Origin: Carpediemonas membranifera
Taxonomy: Eukaryota > Fornicata
NCBI GenBank assembly: GCA_019828565.1
Contig: JAHDYR010000043.1
Coordinates: 28,512-92,511, forward strand
Length of the DNA: 64,000 bases
Direction of reading: 5' to 3'
Below the pieces are notes generated by a model. The model had not been told where the DNA came from and made no database searches. It was given only the letters and a program-made list of their open reading frames with translations. Position 1 is the stretch's first letter. Every line of letters begins with the position of its first letter. Shown one piece after another: positions 19,335 to 29,822 of the stretch. The position numbers and the translations under genes are program-made.

Positions 19335-21133
19335 CCACAGACGCGACTGGACCCACGTGTTCGGGCCAAGCTCCAACAGCTGTTGAACGAGGGCATTCTC
19401 CGCAGAACGACCCTGCAGTCCCTCCGCCATTCGGCCCCGATCTTCCCTGTTTCGAAAGGCTCGGACGACATCCGAGTAATACACGACCTCCGAGAACTCA
19501 ACACCGTGACGGAGGAGACCCGAGTCTTCCGCCTCTTCGGCATCAAACGTGCTTTGGCGACGCTCACGGCCGGGGACTGGATGACGAAGATCGACCTCCG
19601 CTCGGGGTACTCTCAAGTCCCAGTCAGGGAGCAGGACAGGACACTTCTGGGCGTGGTCACTCCGGAGGGCGAGGCATTCTGCTACACTGGACTCCCCTTC
19701 GGTTGAACCGCGGCTCCGTTCTACTTTCAGACAATAACCATCCAGGCCGCAAAGATCATCGCCAGGCGCCTCCAGATCCACGTTTGCGTGTATCTAGACG
19801 ACTTCCTCCTATCGTCTGCGCGCAAGGAGCACCTGGCATGGGCAACACACGAGGCCCTCGAGCTCATGCGCTCCCTCGGCCTCATTCCGGGGCTGGACAA
19901 GTGTATTCTTCAGCCTACACGCTGCTTGGAGTACCTCGGCCTCCTCATCAATACGGAAAACACTTCAGTGCGCCTTTCCAGCGACAAGGCGCGCAAGTAT
20001 CAGCAGACGTTGATATCCGCGTTGGAGAGCGACTCCATCAGCGCCGTCGACTACTCCAAGATCCTAGGGCGTCTCTCCTTCTTCGCTTCCGCAGCGCATG
20101 CAGCACAGCTCAAGCTGCGGCCGTTGCAAGCAAGACAGCCGAGAGGCAGAGTACCTTTGGATGCAGCCCTCAAGCAAGAGCTCGCCCAGTGGGTCTCACT
20201 GCTGCAGCAGCGCCCAGCCAAGTCATTTATCGAGCTCAGGGCCCTCTGGGACATGACAGGCTCCCTGGAGATGACAGTGGCGTCCGACGCATCCAGCTTC
20301 GGCTGGGGGCCAGAGTATACCTCGGAGAGAACAACAGATCGGCGCATGGGCACTTCCCCCCGCACATAGTGAACGCCCACATCTGCACAAAGGAGCTTTT
20401 CGCAGTCGTTCGGGGCATCGAACTCATCTCTCCACAGCCGCAGGTGCGCACCCTGACATTTTTCTGCGACAACTCGGCCGTAGTCTCGTGGGTCAACAAG
20501 GGCGGATCGACAAGAGCAGACCAGACAGTCATGAGCCTACTCCACGAGCTGCAACAACACCTCGACAGCAGAAACCTCGTGGCTCGATGTCTTCACATCG
20601 CAGGACACCTCAACGTGGAGCCGGACAGGCTGAGCCGGTTCATGAAGCTCGAGTGGTCGACCCCGCGTTCAGTCCTCGAGCGAATCCAGCGCAACTGGGG
20701 ACCAGTGCAGGTCGACGCGACCGCCGCTCCCACTCGCCGCTTGGCCCTCCCAGGATTCGCTCAGCACGGATGGACTCTCGCAGAACACGGCCTGTCTCGG
20801 GACTGGACGGGGATGAGAGTCTTCGCAGCTCCTCCAGTAGCGATGATTCCAGCGACATATCTGCATATTCGGACGATTCGGTCGCCGACCCAGACTGGAT
20901 CCCCTCAGACGTGGAGGTCAGCTGCGATAATAGTGACTCCGGACATCCCGTCACCAGAACTCCGCCGCTTGCTAGCCCTCTCATCAGTTCCCAAGATGTA
21001 CTTCAGAGTGAACCAAGATCTTCTGTCGGACTCCGAGCTGTCGCGGCTGGCCGAGAGGGGCAGGATAAGGCTCATCGCGATGATCATCAGGACTTCGAGT
21101 TCCTCCTCCACCACGACAGGCTCTCACATCTGA
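19335..21133 (+). pseudogene. E3 RT-RNase H-methyltransferase-like ORF, 3' part
   Basis: Resumes with RLDPRVRAKLQQL, then KIDLRSGYSQV and LPFG, then a TGA at 19704-19706 where relatives have Trp (FGW; TGG to TGA). After it come TAAPFYFQ, VYLDDFLLSS (near 19790), LGLLINTENTS and VASDASSFGWG (RNase H Asp near 20285). A missing G in a five-G run near 20308 shifts the frame. The new frame carries FCDNSAVVSWV, AGHLNVEPDRLSR and the MT-like region WGPVQVDATAAPTRR / VFAAPPVAMI. It overlaps the YR ORF. Confidence 0.85.
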
Positions 21134-21992
21134 GCCTAGAGGCGTCACGCAGGGCAGTCGCGGGCTACCTCGTCAAGTTCAACGCGTCGAGAGACACCAC
21201 GCTATCACACGCGGCGCAGCTCAGGCAGCACCTCATGAGCGAAGCCAAGACCTCGGGGCCCGACACGATCGGCAAGAAGGGACACTGGATTTGCAAAGCG
21301 GCCCCACTGATCTGCGACTGGACCCCCCGCAGGACAGCAGCGAGATCATCCGATCAGTCCGCAACGTAGCATCCACCACCAGACTGACTGGCGGGGCTCG
21401 ACCGGTGACGAGCGACATAATCCGGTCGGGTTTCCGACGTTGGAAACAAGATCCGAAGACGTTCCAGGCGGTCTTGTTCGCCGCACTCTGCTTCCAAACT
21501 GTCAGCCGCGGCAAGGAAATCTTCACTCTGACGAGGGGAGACGTGACGTTCAGCCCAGAGGGCGACGCGACGCTGTTCATGGCACGCACCAAGACTACCA
21601 CAGCGGTGAAGAAGCTCGTGGTCAACGCCACCTTTGACTCATTCAACATCGCGAAGGCGCTCCAGCTTTGGGTCAACTTGGCCACGAAGCGCGACACGGA
21701 TTCACTATGGAGGAAGGTCAACGGAGACACGATCAGCAAGACAGAGGGGCTGTCAGAAGGCGCAATGAGGCGCTGGATCGCAGCAGTGTTTGGCGACTCC
21801 GTCACTTGGCACAGCTTCAGAAAGGGCGCGGCGACCGAGCTCGCCGTCGCCGGCACTCCTGAGCACGTGCTGATGGCACTGGGGAACTGGCGCTCCGCGA
21901 AGAGCCTGCTGGCGTACACCGGCAATGGCATCCGCCAGCACCCCGCGGTCCAGAGAGACATCGCCAGGTCTCTTTTGGGCAAGCCACTGTAA
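20488..21992 (+). CDS. E3 tyrosine recombinase (one frame break)
   Basis: The N-terminal half overlaps the MT-like region and contains a serine/aspartate stretch followed by DPDWIPSDVE. The conserved GKKGHWICKAAPLICDWTP then meets a six-C run near 21325 where one base appears to be missing. The second frame continues SSEIIRSVRNVASTT to the stop at 21992. Catalytic residues: Arg in VSRGKEIF (near 21507), His/Arg in WHSFRKGA (near 21815) and Tyr in LLAYTGNG (near 21915). Otherwise full length. Confidence 0.85.
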
Positions 21993-22084
21993 ACATTCGA
22001 TGGGATGTTTATGGTGCAGGCTGTTGCGACCTCACGGGAGGTGACAGCTAGGAGTTAATGATATCTCCTCGGCCGGCGGGACAA

Positions 22085-22134
22085 CCCCGTTGGATCTACG
22101 GAGTGTAGAGGGTCAGGTGGCCCGCGAGTCGGGC
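22085..22134 (+). repeat. E3 B1 repeat
   Basis: CCCGTTGGATCTACGGAGTG begins a 50-bp unit that recurs at 22406-22490, where its first part is duplicated. It is joined directly to A2. Confidence 0.9.
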
Positions 22135-22273
22135 GGGTAGTACCCCAGCTCATTGTCGCAAGGGCGACGGGACGTGGGCGAGGCCGGCAATCGCCGGATG
22201 CCCGCGTCATTGGTCAAGATTGGTCGGCGCAGTTTATGCGGCCAGATGACGAACGATTCGCAGCCGGTGGCTG
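22135..22273 (+). repeat. E3 A2 repeat (139 bp)
   Basis: Copy of A1 (16426-16564). It is followed by 132 bases of non-repeated C sequence containing a short hairpin (GAGCGTCCCTCGTCGGTACGCGAGGG). Confidence 0.9.
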
Positions 22274-22405
22274 TAAGAACGCGCTCGGGAGAGCGTCCCT
22301 CGTCGGTACGCGAGGGAAACCCAAGACTTACTTAGGAGCCGAAGGCGCGTAAGTCTTCGAATATTGACGCGGCGAAACAGGGGTTTCTTGCGTAAATATT
22401 CTTTC

Positions 22406-22490
22406 CCCCGTTGGATCTACGGAGTGTAGAGGGTCAGGTGGCCCGTTGGATCTACGGAGTGTAGAGGGTCAGGTGGCCCGCGAGTCGGGC
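22406..22490 (+). repeat. E3 B2 repeat with internal duplication
   Basis: Two overlapping copies of the B unit in tandem (22406-22443 and 22442-22490), preceded by a C run. The last base, 22490, is the element's right end, since B1 ends with the same GAGTCGGGC before A2. Confidence 0.85.
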
Positions 22491-22646
22491 TGGAATGATT
22501 GTGTTATCTAGCCAGCAAGCCTGGCGCTACATCGTCAGTAAGGTTACCTCGGGTAACGGGCCCGGAGCGGAGGGCGATGCGATAGCCTCACTCCGGGCAA
22601 AAGGTGTTTCGCCGGTCAGGCGAGTCACGCAGTTTATGCGGACAGA

Positions 22647-23200
22647 ATGGCGCAAGGTTCGGATCCGCCGGATCCGACGGCAACACGCTTAGATAAGCTA
22701 GAAGCTTCAATCAATTCCATGTCCGAAGCCCTGAACAGGCTTGCTCCTCCGCCTCCGCCAGAGAAAGAACCTGACGACGAAATGCTCGAAAGTTCCACCG
22801 TTGCTAGGTTCAATACCTCCGAATCGTTGGAGGAGGACACGATGGAGGACATAGATGCAACTCTGGCAGAGATGGACACCTTCTCGGAGTTACCAAGCAA
22901 GAGACCTCTCAAGGCAGAAGCGAAGTGGCTTCAACGCGTTGTCGTGATCAATAGTGCTCTCCCAGATTCCGCGACGAAACAACGTCTTCTTCTCGAACTA
23001 CAGGCTCGTAGAATGGTCCTAGACCTCAAAGATGATAACTGGTCCGATGCCACGACCGAGCTGTTTCAGGACCTCTTCAACAGCACAGAAAGCAAGAGCA
23101 GCCGCACCATCGCTTACTGCGCAGCGAAGGCCCGCTCTAAGGGCAGGCGTAAGGACACCAACGGTAACATGGGGGGTTTCACAAGAAGAAGAGAACATAA
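22647..23200 (+). CDS. E4 gag-like ORF1
   Basis: Starts at the second ATG of the leader, giving MAQGSDPPDP. It has a proline run (PPPPPEKEP), an acidic block around TMEDIDATLAEMD, the family block LPSKRPLKAEAKWLQRV, LDLKDDNWSDATTELF and the basic AKARSKGRRKD. The natural end, homologous to E1, is GGFHKKKRT followed by TAA at 23198-23200; it is reached only if the six-G run near 23171 carries one more G. In the present sequence the frame instead runs on into the RT region. Confidence 0.7.
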
Positions 23201-23205
23201 CAACC

Positions 23206-23565
23206 TCTGTTCATCAATTCCCGTCGATGAACGCGAGGTGGTGGTTATGGGAAAGGCTCGGCGCCTCGGACGAGGTGGTCGGCTGGCTCCGTCACGGCGT
23301 ACCTATCAAGCTAACAGGCACTCCCCCGCCACCCACGCCACAACGGCGCCTGGACCCACGGCTCACCCCAAAGCTCGACGAGATGGTCCGACTTGGCGTG
23401 ATCTCACCCTGTACCAGCGGGCAACTCCGGCACAGTGCCCCGCTCTTCGCGGTTGCAAAGGGCGAGCACGATGTCCGCCCGGTACACGACCTACGCGACC
23501 TCAACGCAATCACTGCGGAGACGCGGGTCTTCCGGCTCTTCGGCCTAAAACGAGCAGTGCGCAAC
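23206..23565 (+). pseudogene. E4 reverse transcriptase N-terminal fragment
   Basis: Open from HQFPSMNARWWLWERLGA through HSAPLFAVAKGEHDVRPVHDL to FRLFGLKRAVRNL, ending before RT motif A. It is in the -1 frame to the gag end. Truncated by the duplication breakpoint. Confidence 0.9.
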
Positions 23566-23575
23566 CTCGTCGAGG

Positions 23576-23661
23576 CGGGCAGTGTTCCGCGCATTGAGCG
23601 GCACGTCGTAGAGCCTGAGTGGTTGGTTCCTCAGCTCACGGATCCCTCCCTCGATTAAGTG
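23576..23661 (+). pseudogene. Fragment of unknown gene (inverted copy of 63258-63328)
   Basis: Encodes SVPRIERHVVEPEWLV, as in the edge gene at 63164-63871 (minus). Here Tyr is replaced by TAA after DPSLD (one base change, TAC to TAA), so this copy is also broken. It is joined by chance to the E4 RT frame. Confidence 0.7.
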
Positions 23662-23685
23662 ATCGTTGCTGTTCTGCGTCATATC

Positions 23686-23730
23686 GAGCCTTACCTTACC
23701 TTGCCTTACCTTACCTTAGCTTACGGGCCC
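23686..23730 (-). repeat. Short tandem repeat (GTAAG)n, left copy
   Basis: Six or seven units of TTACC on the plus strand, with one variant unit. It sits exactly where truncated E5 meets the unknown gene fragment and is present in both duplicates. Confidence 0.9.
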
Positions 23731-25026
23731 TGCCCGTGTTAAACCTTGGCGGTTGACCCACGACTTCGCCGCGGTGTTGTCTGTGAACACCGTTAGATTG
23801 GCGTTGCCCCTCTGCGCAGGCACCATCAGGACTCCCTGCCAGATTGCGTACAGCTCCTTCACGCATATGTTGGAATCCTGAACATCCCGAGGGAAGTGTC
23901 CTTGCGCTGTTCGTGACGCGGCCCCTTGGTATAGCGATGCGCCCCAGCCCTGGCCTGATGCGTCTGTCGCAACCGTGACCTGCAGATCTCCCTGCATGCC
24001 CCAAAGGCTCCTTAGCTCTGCGAATGGCCTGGAGGGTCGCTGCCGCAGGACCTCGTCCCAGGGTTCGAGAAGCGCCCTTAGCTCTGTTGTGACTGTGATG
24101 TAATCCGAGGGCTTCACCGCCTGAAGAGGACGAAGCCTCAGCAGGGCGGCGTGGGCTGTGGAGGAGAAGAAGGCCAGCTTGCCTAGTAGATTGGCCCAGT
24201 CTCTCGCGCGTAGTCTGCCCTGGACCAGGGCCTCCTGAAGGTGCTGCCTGTAATGAGCGCTCTTGTCCTCTGATAGCCTCATGGAGTCTGTCGAAGTGTC
24301 TAGTACGACCCCAAGATACTCGATCGACCTTGTCGGGGTCAGCTGTGACTTCTTCAGGCTCGGGATGACTCCTAGCGACGCCATGAGCTCGATCACCCCC
24401 TGCGTCGCACGTGCTAGAACGTCCTTGGACTTGTGGGTGAGCAAGAAGTCGTCCAGGTATACCGACACTTGTACGCCGAACCGTCGGGCTATGATCTTTG
24501 CCAGTTGTACCGTCACGCTCTGAAAGAAGAACGGGGCGGCCTGCCATCCGAAGCTGAGACCTCTGTAGTAGTAAGCTTTGCCCTCTGGTGTGACGACACC
24601 CAGGAGCTTCGCGTCCTCCGGAACGACCCCTAATTGGTGTTAGCCCGACCGTAGATCTATCTTTGTCATGTAAGCGTTGTGTGTGAGTGTGCTGAGGGCC
24701 CGCTTGAGGCCGAATAGTCGGAATGTGCGTGCCTCCGATGAAACAGCATTGAGCTGGCGAAGGTCGTGCACGACACGGATGTTCTCTGCGCCCTTGGCGA
24801 CACAGAACAGTGGGGCGGAGTGACGCAGGTCCTGGAGCGTGCACTCCTCTAGAACTCCCTCCTGTAGCATCTCTGCGATCTTGTCGTTGATCCTCGGGTC
24901 CATGGTACGTTGTGGTTGTGGTGGCGGTGGCGGCTGAGTGACGGAGATGGGTACGCCGTGGTGCAAAAGGTCTACAACCTCCTGGCTTGCACCAAAGCGC
25001 TCCCAAAGCTCCCATTTGGCATTCAT
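23716..25026 (-). pseudogene. E5L RT-RNase H ORF, 3'-truncated, one internal stop
   Basis: Starts FPSMNAKWELWERFGA. Motifs: KIDLRSG, then TAA where relatives have Tyr in SGY(S/H)Q, then VVPEDAKLLGVV, LSFGWQAAPFFFQ, VYLDDFLLTH (near 24460), VATDASGQGWG (RNase H) and FTDNTAAKSWV. Apart from the TAA the frame is continuous here, whereas E5R additionally has a one-base insertion. The protein ends in the RNase H domain at the junction with the GTAAG repeat, so the rest of RNase H, the MT-like region and the YR are missing. Confidence 0.9.
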
Positions 25027-25043
25027 TGATGGAAATTTTTGTC

Positions 25044-25535
25044 TTAATCTCTCTTGTTCTTCTTGTTCTTGCCGCCACCCTGGCCCCTCTGGTAGCTGGG
25101 CGGGCCTGGAAAAAAGTCTCCTTCGACATTGCTGTAGTTTTCGTCCTTCATCTTCAGGATCCTGCGGCGAGCCTGAAGTTCAAGATCAATCCTCTTCCTG
25201 TCCTTCTTATCCATCCTAGAAGCCTGCAGCATGGCGGAAATTCTCCGAACGAACATCGCCTCCTCTCTTAGCGGGCCCTTTGAAGGAAGATCTGCCAGTC
25301 CGTCGATGTACCGGATAGTAGCGTCAAAGTTCTCGTCCTCTTCATCCTCAACCTCTTCGTTCTTCTTTTCCTCTGCTTCCTCGTGCTCGCTAGCAAGATC
25401 GAAGATCGGGGACTCGTTCTCCCTTTCTCTTCCTTTTGCAGCAGCCAACTGGCTGACAGTTCCAGCTAGCTTCTCAATCTGCTCTTTTAGTCCCGCGAAA
25501 TCCGATGCCGTCGGCGGAGCCGAAGTTTCTACCAT
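25044..25535 (-). CDS. E5L gag-like ORF1
   Basis: This encodes 163 aa, uninterrupted, near-identical to 61370-61861 (one Arg/Ser difference). A coiled-coil N-terminus (GLKEQIEKLAGTVSQLAA) is followed by a long acidic run (EEAEEKKNEEVEDEEDEN), the family blocks LADLPSKGPLREEAMFVRRI and RRILKMKDENYSN, and a lysine-rich tail (GGGKNKKNKRD). It is the structural protein by position and blocks. Confidence 0.8.
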   Translation of the reverse strand: MVETSAPPTASDFAGLKEQIEKLAGTVSQLAAAKGRERENESPIFDLASEHEEAEEKKNEEVEDEEDENFDATIRYIDGLADLPSKGPLREEAMFVRRISAMLQASRMDKKDRKRIDLELQARRRILKMKDENYSNVEGDFFPGPPSYQRGQGGGKNKKNKRD

Positions 25536-25624
25536 TCTGCCTGCTTAAAGTGCACCCGCACAACGATTGATCGTCTCTTGCGGATGGCGTCACCCAAGGT
25601 GACATTAGAGCTGATGTAGCCCCA
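25536..25624 (-). repeat. E5L leader (A-repeat-like 5' end)
   Basis: Read on the minus strand it begins TGGGGCTACATCAGC and contains the TCACCTTGGGTGA palindrome, resembling the A repeats of E0/E4 and E1. It marks the 5' end of E5, about 123 bases downstream of tRNA-Met in the undisturbed locus. Confidence 0.6.
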
Positions 25625-25718
25625 TGACCGATACCCCCGTCACATGACGCTACACGGCCCTGAGACCCCCCAGAACCCAAGTACTACCTCGATCTCGCCC
25701 CGCGAAGCCTCGACTGCT

Positions 25719-25828
25719 GAGTACCACTCGAGCCCATTGGCACTCGGGGTGCTGAGACGCCCGAGAGGGCGCACGGAAACGTGCAGTTTATGGCATCAGA
25801 ATTTCGAATGCCCGAAGGCACATCGGGC
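25719..25828 (+). repeat. E6 A1 repeat (110 bp)
   Basis: Matches 30842-30951 over 110 bp with about one difference. It includes the start codon of gag (25790). Confidence 0.95.
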
Positions 25829-26362
25829 ACGTCCGCAGAACCTCCTGTATCCCAGGAAGAGTTCCGAAAGTTTACCAACAACGTAACTGCCACATTGGAG
25901 TTCATGAAAACGAAGATGGAGAACATCGAGGAAAGATCCATCCAGAGGGAGGTAGAACAAGAAGAGTACGAGCTAGAAACCGATGAGCAAGCAACCCAGG
26001 GAACCTTCCAAGGCCTTCCGTCCTTCTTGTTCGATTTGGAGCTCCCCAAGAGGTACGGGCCCCGCGACGAAGCCAAGTTCCTACGCGAGATCATGCGTCT
26101 CCTGACGACCGCGGACCCGCACTCACTCGACGTGAACGATCTACTGCTCCGTCTCCTGAGCCGGTTCAAGGTCCTTCTCCTCAAGGACGACTACGACGAC
26201 AACGTCTGTGACTACGCCACTGCAGCCCTGCGAGCCACGCCCCCGAAGTCTGAGATGGAGATCGAGACGATCCTCGCTAAGGCCAAGACTAAGGGCAAGC
26301 GTAAGCGTCGGAATTTTCAGGAGCAGGGCTCCAGCAGCGTCGGCCGCCGGGCCCGCTCCTAA
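25790..26362 (+). CDS. E6 gag-like ORF1
   Basis: This encodes 190 aa, intact, from the ATG inside A1. Order of parts: a short N-terminal region with SGTSAEPP, a helical coiled-coil-prone segment (MKTKMENIEERSIQREVEQEEYE), the family blocks YGPRDEAKFLREIMRLL and LLLKDDYDDNVCDY, and a basic tail (KAKTKGKRKRRNF). No zinc knuckle. The RT frame follows at -1. Confidence 0.8.
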   Translation: MASEFRMPEGTSGTSAEPPVSQEEFRKFTNNVTATLEFMKTKMENIEERSIQREVEQEEYELETDEQATQGTFQGLPSFLFDLELPKRYGPRDEAKFLREIMRLLTTADPHSLDVNDLLLRLLSRFKVLLLKDDYDDNVCDYATAALRATPPKSEMEIETILAKAKTKGKRKRRNFQEQGSSSVGRRARS

Positions 26363-26382
26363 TATTCCCATCAACCCGTTCG

Positions 26383-26490
26383 CGATGGCGGGTGTGGGAA
26401 CAATTCAGGGTAGCTCCAGCAGTAGTAGCGCGGGTACGAGACGGAATCCCCGTCGAGATCACAGCGCCTCCACCACCGGCAGCCCCACAG
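26383..26490 (+). pseudogene. E6 RT ORF, 5' end (cut by LINE L-C)
   Basis: RWRVWEQFRVAPAVVARV then DGIPVEITAPPPPAAPQ, in the -1 frame to gag. It is interrupted at the L-C target site and continues in frame at 28021. Confidence 0.85.
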
Positions 26491-28005
26491 AAAGAAAGAA
26501 AGAAAGAAATTTATGGTGCTTGGATTCTGACCCCGGACTGAGCTTGTTTCCCGTTGTCTTGGAGCTGAGTGCCCCGGGGTACTGCCTATTTCCCGTGGCA
26601 AACTGGTCAGCAGCGTTTGCCTTGGGCTTTCGGTGCTACTGTCTCCGCGGAAAGCCGATTCCAATCGCCCCAGAGGCCCTGCGGCCATCTCCGTGCAAAT
26701 ATGCTTTCCTGTCTCCCTGAAAGTCCGGCAACTATCCGGGGAGCCTGGGGGTCTGTCCTCGGGGCATTGACAGGCAGGATCGTCCTGCAGAACCTTGACT
26801 ATGACACTCCTTGCTTCCCTGCAGTCCTTGTAGAGCCGTTCAGCCACGGCACCCTCTCGTCTGTCCGGTTCCCCAATTCCATGCCCCCTCGACTCTGTTA
26901 AGAAGCCTACCCGAAGGCGGGGAAAGTGACTAAGTCCATGCTGTCTACCCCGGTTAGGTGGCGTGGGTCAGCGGCAGCCCCAGGCACTAGGCCTGGTTGT
27001 CCTGTTACCCCTTACAACATTTCGCTTGCACTACATGTCCTTGGTTTCCCATGTCGTTAACAAGGGCGGCAGGGGCACCTGTGCCCCTCCGACCCCCGTG
27101 GCCAGTCCCTGCAGTTTCCTTGGGGTCCCAACGAGTGGTGCAACCATATGAATATGGATTTCCTTGACCTTATCCTTGCTCTGTCCTTGTTGCATGTCCT
27201 TTCTTTCTTATTTCTGATCTGTCCTTCCCTGTTCTTTTCCTTGCAGTCGTTCCTTCCCTTGCTTTGGTTCCTGGCTACCGGGATACGTGGGGCCTTTCCT
27301 CACTGATCCCAGGAGCTTAGCACCAGCGAGGGTGGTCCATGGCTGATTCCTTGTCCATCCCTTCCCGGTCCTGGAGTCAGGGGTTCATGACATGCTTCTA
27401 TTCCACCTTGAAGCTGTTGTAAACCTTTGCCAGTTCCCGTAGTCCTGCCGTGAGGCCTTCCCAAATGTCCTCCGAGCCCCATATTATTAGTTGCTGTAAT
27501 TCTAGGATGGGTCTTTCCTGGTACCATTCGCCCTGGGGGCCCTGCCTTACTTCCAAGTCCTTAGTTTTGTGCTTCGCTGCTGTCCACAGCTTTGTCCAAG
27601 CTTCTCCCCTGTCTACTGCCGGGCATTCACAGATTATGTGCGCTGCCGATCCTAGCCTCTGGCCCTCTGCCCACTCCCCTGATCATTTCCTGCTTCCTTG
27701 CTGGTCCTGGCTTTTCCCTAATGATCCTGTAGAACAGGCTCACCTCCGACTCCTCCGAGCATAGGGGGCATAGTCTGCTAATTTCTCTCTTCAGGTCAGC
27801 GCCTTGGGCCAGCTCTGTGATGGCTCTCATAGGGCCCTCCCCTCTCTCTGCCGACGATGGGGATGGGCTGACATTGGCTGCAATGGATACAATTCTCTTC
27901 CATTCCGCCCTGCTTTGCCCCTTCCCAGCCTTTCGGTCTACCGTAGGCTTACCTTGCAGACACTTGCTTAATTTCCTTGTCCCCATGATTTCCATTAGTC
28001 CTAGT
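26491..28005 (-). mobile_element. L-C: 5'-truncated LINE copy
   Basis: Flanked by the 15-bp duplication CCGGCAGCCCCACAG (26476-26490 and 28006-28020). It corresponds to the last ~1.5 kb of L-A, with a small internal deletion near 26970. It keeps part of the RT C-terminal zinc region (27627 onward on the minus strand) but no catalytic motif. Confidence 0.95.
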
Positions 28006-28020
28006 CCGGCAGCCCCACAG

Positions 28021-29822
28021 AGGACCATCGACCCGAGGATACTTCCGAAGCTCGAATCAATGACACAACAAGGAATCATCGAGCCGACGCCCCTCAGTCA
28101 GCTCAAGCACAGCGCCCCGCTGTTTGCTGTCCCCAAGGGGGAAGACATAAGAGTGATCCACGACCTGAGGCGGCTGAACACGGTCACACGCGAACGCCGC
28201 TCCTTCCGTCTGTTCGGCATACGTCGTGCCATCAACACACTCTCCAGCCAGGCCTGGATGGCCAAGATAGACCTAAGATCCGGCTACTCACAGCTGGCCA
28301 TCAGAGACTCGGACAAACCGCTCCTGGGCATCGCTCTGCCCGACGGTCGGGCGTTCCAATACCGCACGCTAGGCTTCGGTTGGACCGCCGCGCCTTATTT
28401 CTTCCAGTCCGCTATGGTCCAGGTAGCAAAGGTCATCGCCCTCCGCCACAAGGTAATCGTCAACGTCTACCTCGACGACTTCTTACTGTCAGCCGACAGC
28501 AGAGACCACCTCAGCAAGGAAATACCCAAGATCATCAAGACGATGGAGGCACTGGGCCTCATCCCGTCGCTGGAGAAGTGCATCTTAACACCGTGCCAGT
28601 GCATAGAATTCCTTGGCCTGCTCCTGAACACCACGTCCAACACCATCCGTCTCCCCGCCGACAAGGCCAAGAGGTACGCAGAGGCCCTATCAGAAGCACT
28701 CGTCAAGAAGCGCATCCGCGCGAAAGACTGGGCGAAGATCGTAGGCAAGCTCTCCTTCTTCGCCACCTCTGCAAGACGGGCTACCCTGAAGCTCCGCACG
28801 CTCCCTTCTGCCACGGAGAACTGGGTCGACATCCACCCCTACACAGCAGACCTCAAGGAGTGGCTGCAGCTCCTGGCCGTCCGACCAACCCGCTCCTTCG
28901 CCGAGTTGAAGAACCTATGGTCTCAGGACCAGCAACTAGAGCTGATTATTTCCACAGATGCGTCGGGCACAGGCTGGGGAGCCCAGTGGACCAACACGTC
29001 CGCGAACTCCCACGGTTCTTTCAAGGGCGCACTGGCGGAACAATCTATCAACGTGAAGGAGCTCGCCGCAGTCCTCTTTGGCTCACGCATCATACCAGCA
29101 CAGGACTCAGAGCGCAATCTCACGGTCTTCTCAGACAACAGCTCGTGCGTCGCCTGGATCAACAAGGAGGGCAGCTCAAAGGCCCCCCGATGGCGCTACA
29201 GACACTCAGGATACTCTACAAGGAGATGGAACGCAAGAAGCTCCTCATACACGCTCGACACACCCCAGGCCACCTCAATCTCGCCGCAGACCGACTGTCA
29301 CGCGGGTTGTCCACCCCACCCCACGTGCTGGAGACAATTCTCGAGACTTGGGGCCCCGTCGACGTGGACGCTACAGCACACCCAGACCGCACTCTACGCC
29401 TCCCAGGGTTTACCATCGAACACTGGCCGGACGGCCTGTTCAGGGACTGGCGCGGACACCGCGTTTATGCCGCGCCACACCCGTCCCCGATGACCTTGGG
29501 ACGGACATGGCAGACCCTCCTACCGATCTTAACGACCCCGACTACATCCCCTCCGAACTCGTGGACCTCAGCATGCTTCCTCGTCGTGCCAGACATTACG
29601 AGCCCCGAACTCCAACAACTCAAGGCGCACGCGACATGCAAGATTCCCTTCTCAGTACCGAAAGACGACTTCGCATCAGAGGACCAACAACTCCTAGACC
29701 GTCTCTCCAGGCCAAACGGGACCATCCGCTTCATAGCTCTCGCCTTCAGGACACGTTCTCCAGAATCCTGCAGCACCCAATACTGTCTCACATGCGCCGA
29801 GACGAGTCCAAGCGCTCAGTAG
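28021..29822 (+). pseudogene. E6 RT-RNase H-methyltransferase-like ORF, main part
   Basis: Motifs in order: HSAPLFAVPKGEDIRVIHDL, AKIDLRSGYSQL, LGFGWTAAPYFFQ, VYLDDFLLSAD (near 28470), VGKLSFFAT, ISTDASGTGWG (near 28957), INVKELAAVL and FSDNSSCVAWI. Near 29188 a six-C run lacks one base; the next frame continues ALQTLRILYKEM, PGHLNLAADRLSR and the MT-like WGPVDVDATAHPDRT / VYAAPHPSP to a stop at 29822. Only the LINE and one base separate this from an intact gene. Confidence 0.9.

Larger units (their letters stand above)
16426..22490 (+). mobile_element. E3: YR retroelement with complete split direct repeats
   Basis: A1 16426-16564, ORFs, B1 22085-22134, A2 22135-22273, then B2 ending 22490. 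This A1-body-B1-A2-B2 order is the split-direct-repeat layout known for PAT and Ngaro elements. L-B (17256-19322) is nested in the RT gene; without it E3 is about 4 kb. The YR protein is nearly intact. Confidence 0.9.
22491..23565 (+). mobile_element. E4: 5' fragment of a YR retroelement
   Basis: A repeat 22521-22682 (near-identical to 303-464), gag-like ORF, and the first ~110 codons of RT. The element is cut at 23565/23566, where the inverted duplication (see 23566-25718) begins within a short shared CTCGTCGAG. Confidence 0.85.
23566..25718 (-). repeat. Inverted duplicate of 61187-63340 (left copy)
   Basis: Base x here matches base 86905-x (or 86906-x after a one-base indel) on the other strand, through the tRNA spacer, E5, a GTAAG repeat and the end of an unknown gene. 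Together with 31028-31130 it forms one arm of a duplication whose other arm is 57330-57527 plus 61146-63340. Confidence 0.95.

Noticed and set aside
1991-19706. Repeat-induced point mutation (C to T stops)
   Set aside because: Only two clear transition stops (TAG at 1991, TGA at 19704) among many intact codons; no genome-wide bias is visible.
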